Shown here in pieces: positions 62,405 through 64,000 of a DNA stretch of 64,000 nucleotides; position 1 is the stretch's first letter, and each line of letters begins with the position of its first letter. Origin of the DNA: Paraburkholderia phenazinium (GTDB lineage: Bacteria > Pseudomonadota > Gammaproteobacteria > Burkholderiales > Burkholderiaceae); contig NZ_FSRU01000002.1 in the NCBI RefSeq assembly GCF_900142845.1, positions 2,294,001 through 2,358,000 on the forward strand. The letters are read 5' to 3'. The position numbers and the translations under genes were made by a program. The notes below the pieces were generated by a model. The model searched no databases, was not told where the DNA came from, and worked only from the letters and a program-made list of their open reading frames with translations.

Positions 62405-64000
62405 TCATGACGCGGTCGCCGACACCGTCCCCGTCGAAACCGCCGCCGCAAGACTGCCCGGCACGGTCGCCAGCAGATGGTCCGCGAGGCGGCCCGCGCG
62501 TTCGCGCTCGTCGGCGCTCAGACGCGCCGCCACCCGCGCTTCGACGATCCGCGTCGCCTGCGCGTACACACTGAACCCGGGCTCGGCGGCGAAGCTCGCC
62601 TGTGCGCGTCTGAGCCAGGCATCGCCCAACGCCCGGTCCAGCGTCATGCCCTCGCCGGTCAGATAGCGAACGCCAAGTTCGTACTGCATCATCGCATCGC
62701 CCAGCAGGGCCTGGTTCAAACACGACAGCGCGGCCCACTCGGCCTCGGCCCCCACGCCTGGCCGCACGGGGACGCTGTTGTTGCCGCTCGTGTCGCTCGC
62801 GTGGCCCGTGCCGCCGGTGCCGCCCGACGACGATGCGTCGTCCATCAGCCAATGCGCCTCGCTCGCGCTCAAACCCTGCACGTCGCCCGTGGCCAGCGCG
62901 CGCAGAGCCAACGCGATCTCCGACGTATCGGCTCCCTTCGCCGCAGCCTTGCGATGCCAGCTCAGCGCGACCCCATCGTCATGCGGCACGCCGGCGCCCA
63001 TTTCGTAGAGCCGCGCGATGTCGCTGGCGGCCCAGCTCTCGCCACCGGCCGCGGCTTTCTCGAACCACGCGCGGCTCGCCGTCGCATCCGCCGCGACGCC
63101 GCGTCCGGACAGATAGGCCGCGCCCACCATCTCCTTGCCTTCCGGACCGCCGTTTGCCGCACGGCTCGCCCATTCGAACGCCTCGCGCTCATCGCGCTCG
63201 CCACCGAGTCCGGTGAGCAGATGCCACGCGAGCGAACCCTGCGCCGAGACGTCGCCTTGCTCCGCGGCCTTGCGGAACCAGTACACGGCCGCGCCGTAGT
63301 CGACGGGAACACCGTTGCCCAGATCGTAGGCGTCGCCCAGCATGGACTCGTAGCGGGCTTCGCCATGGCTCGCGAGACGCCACATCCAGTAAGCGCGGGC
63401 ACTGGCGTCCACGCCCGCCAGATGTCGGTCCAACACCAGAATGCGCGTGGCCGGGAGATCGCCGTTGCGCGCGGCGGCGGAACACCAGCGCGTCGCCGTC
63501 GAGACGTCGCGCGGCACATCGACGCCATCCAGATACACCCCGCACAGGGCCGCTTGCGACACCGACTGGTTCGCTTGCGCGCCGCGCGTGAACCAGTCGA
63601 GCGCCACGCTGCGATCGGGCGTCACGCCCTGACCGTTCCAGTAGAGACGGCCCAACGCGAGGTAGGCCGGAGCGTAGTGCTGCGCGGCCGACTTCTGCAT
63701 CCACGCCACGCCGGCACTAACGTCTCCCGCCTGCTTGCGATCGACCAGATGACCGCCGAACAGAAGCTGCGCCTGTGGGTCGCCGGCTTGCGCCGCCGCG
63801 CCGAGATACTGCTCGCCGAGCGCGACATCGCGCGGCACGTTGACGCCGGTCAGATACTCCCAGCCGACGGCGCGCGCGGCATCGACGCTTCCCAAATCCG
63901 CCGCCTTGCGATACCAGGCGACGGCCTCACGTTTATCCGCCGCCACACCATCGCCTTTGAACAGCAGCGAGCCGACCATCACGCTCGCCTCGCGGTTACC
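62405..64000 (-). CDS. Sel1/TPR-repeat protein (N-terminus beyond the right edge)
   Basis: More than 530 residues of Sel1 repeats are in the window; the frame stays open to the right edge, so the true start is outside and the GTG near 63982 is not the start. Units of about 36 residues recur: GSLLFKGDGVAADKREAVAWYRKAADLG, LGRLYWNGQGVTPDRSVALDWFTRGA, LGDAYDLGNGVPVDYGAAVYWFRKAAEQG. After about residue 390 a Ser/Gly-rich linker (SSSGGTGGTGHASDTSGNN) and a helical C-terminal region follow. The role is protein-protein scaffolding; the partner is unknown. It is convergent with yggT. Confidence 0.88.
   Translation of the reverse strand, partial: GNREASVMVGSLLFKGDGVAADKREAVAWYRKAADLGSVDAARAVGWEYLTGVNVPRDVALGEQYLGAAAQAGDPQAQLLFGGHLVDRKQAGDVSAGVAWMQKSAAQHYAPAYLALGRLYWNGQGVTPDRSVALDWFTRGAQANQSVSQAALCGVYLDGVDVPRDVSTATRWCSAAARNGDLPATRILVLDRHLAGVDASARAYWMWRLASHGEARYESMLGDAYDLGNGVPVDYGAAVYWFRKAAEQGDVSAQGSLAWHLLTGLGGERDEREAFEWASRAANGGPEGKEMVGAAYLSGRGVAADATASRAWFEKAAAGGESWAASDIARLYEMGAGVPHDDGVALSWHRKAAAKGADTSEIALALRALATGDVQGLSASEAHWLMDDASSSGGTGGTGHASDTSGNNSVPVRPGVGAEAEWAALSCLNQALLGDAMMQYELGVRYLTGEGMTLDRALGDAWLRRAQASFAAEPGFSVYAQATRIVEARVAARLSADERERAGRLADHLLATVPGSLAAAVSTGTVSATAS

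Noticed and set aside
1-64000. tRNA, rRNA, CRISPR arrays, integrase or IS elements
   Set aside because: Scanning by eye found none; the only repeats are the dispersed hairpin element and coding repeats.

Overview
The window looks like a chromosomal segment of a Paraburkholderia or close Burkholderiaceae relative. The evidence is high GC, a glucokinase fused to an RpiR/HexR-type regulator, a GtsABCD-like glucose transporter beside zwf-pgl, the hemL-ribD-ribE and ribBA-ribH-nusB blocks, and a dispersed repeat with a strong hairpin that I associate with Paraburkholderia. No rRNA, tRNA, CRISPR array, integrase or transposase was seen.

Layout: 1-2584 (minus) is an amino-acid ABC transporter, with its ATPase cut by the left edge. 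2983-4446 is a first glucose-6-phosphate dehydrogenase. 4559-8979 (minus) is a glucose-type ABC operon. 9485-13732 (plus) is zwf-pgl-glk/hexR behind a perfect HexR-type palindrome that overlaps the promoter. Together these import glucose, phosphorylate it and send it to 6-phosphogluconate under local repression. 13733-14425 holds two inverted copies of the dispersed repeat. Then come a Bcr/CflA-type exporter, an orphan EVE/PUA-like protein, hemL, ribD and ribE.

From 19886 to about 50666 an accessory block of about 31 kb separates ribE from ribBA-ribH-nusB. It contains: (i) a type VI secretion vgrG island on the minus strand (VgrG, a putative LAS-type peptidase effector, a periplasmic protein, a PAAR tip, a lytic-transglycosylase-like effector, and a second periplasmic protein); (ii) small regulator and enzyme modules (HxlR/GST, ACT protein, molybdopterin oxidoreductase with cytochrome b, monooxygenase/GlxA-AraC); (iii) an autotransporter followed by a TPR-sulfotransferase; (iv) a beta-propeller lipoprotein and a divergent hybrid kinase/NarL regulator pair; (v) a TetR/NemR-like regulator and a DJ-1 family gene that share an identical 15-bp operator; (vi) a two-gene AAA ATPase plus TOPRIM-like nuclease module, the best candidate for an undescribed defence system; and (vii) a Frc-type sugar ABC transporter, a Tat-exported cupin, a third copy of the repeat and a TPR membrane protein.

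The right end returns to housekeeping genes: ribBA (with a degenerate GTP-cyclohydrolase half), ribH, nusB, an aminotransferase, a lytic transglycosylase, ubiD, a threonine-dehydratase-like enzyme, small proteins, a DUF2520 oxidoreductase, an EthD protein, YggT, and a Sel1-repeat protein cut by the right edge.
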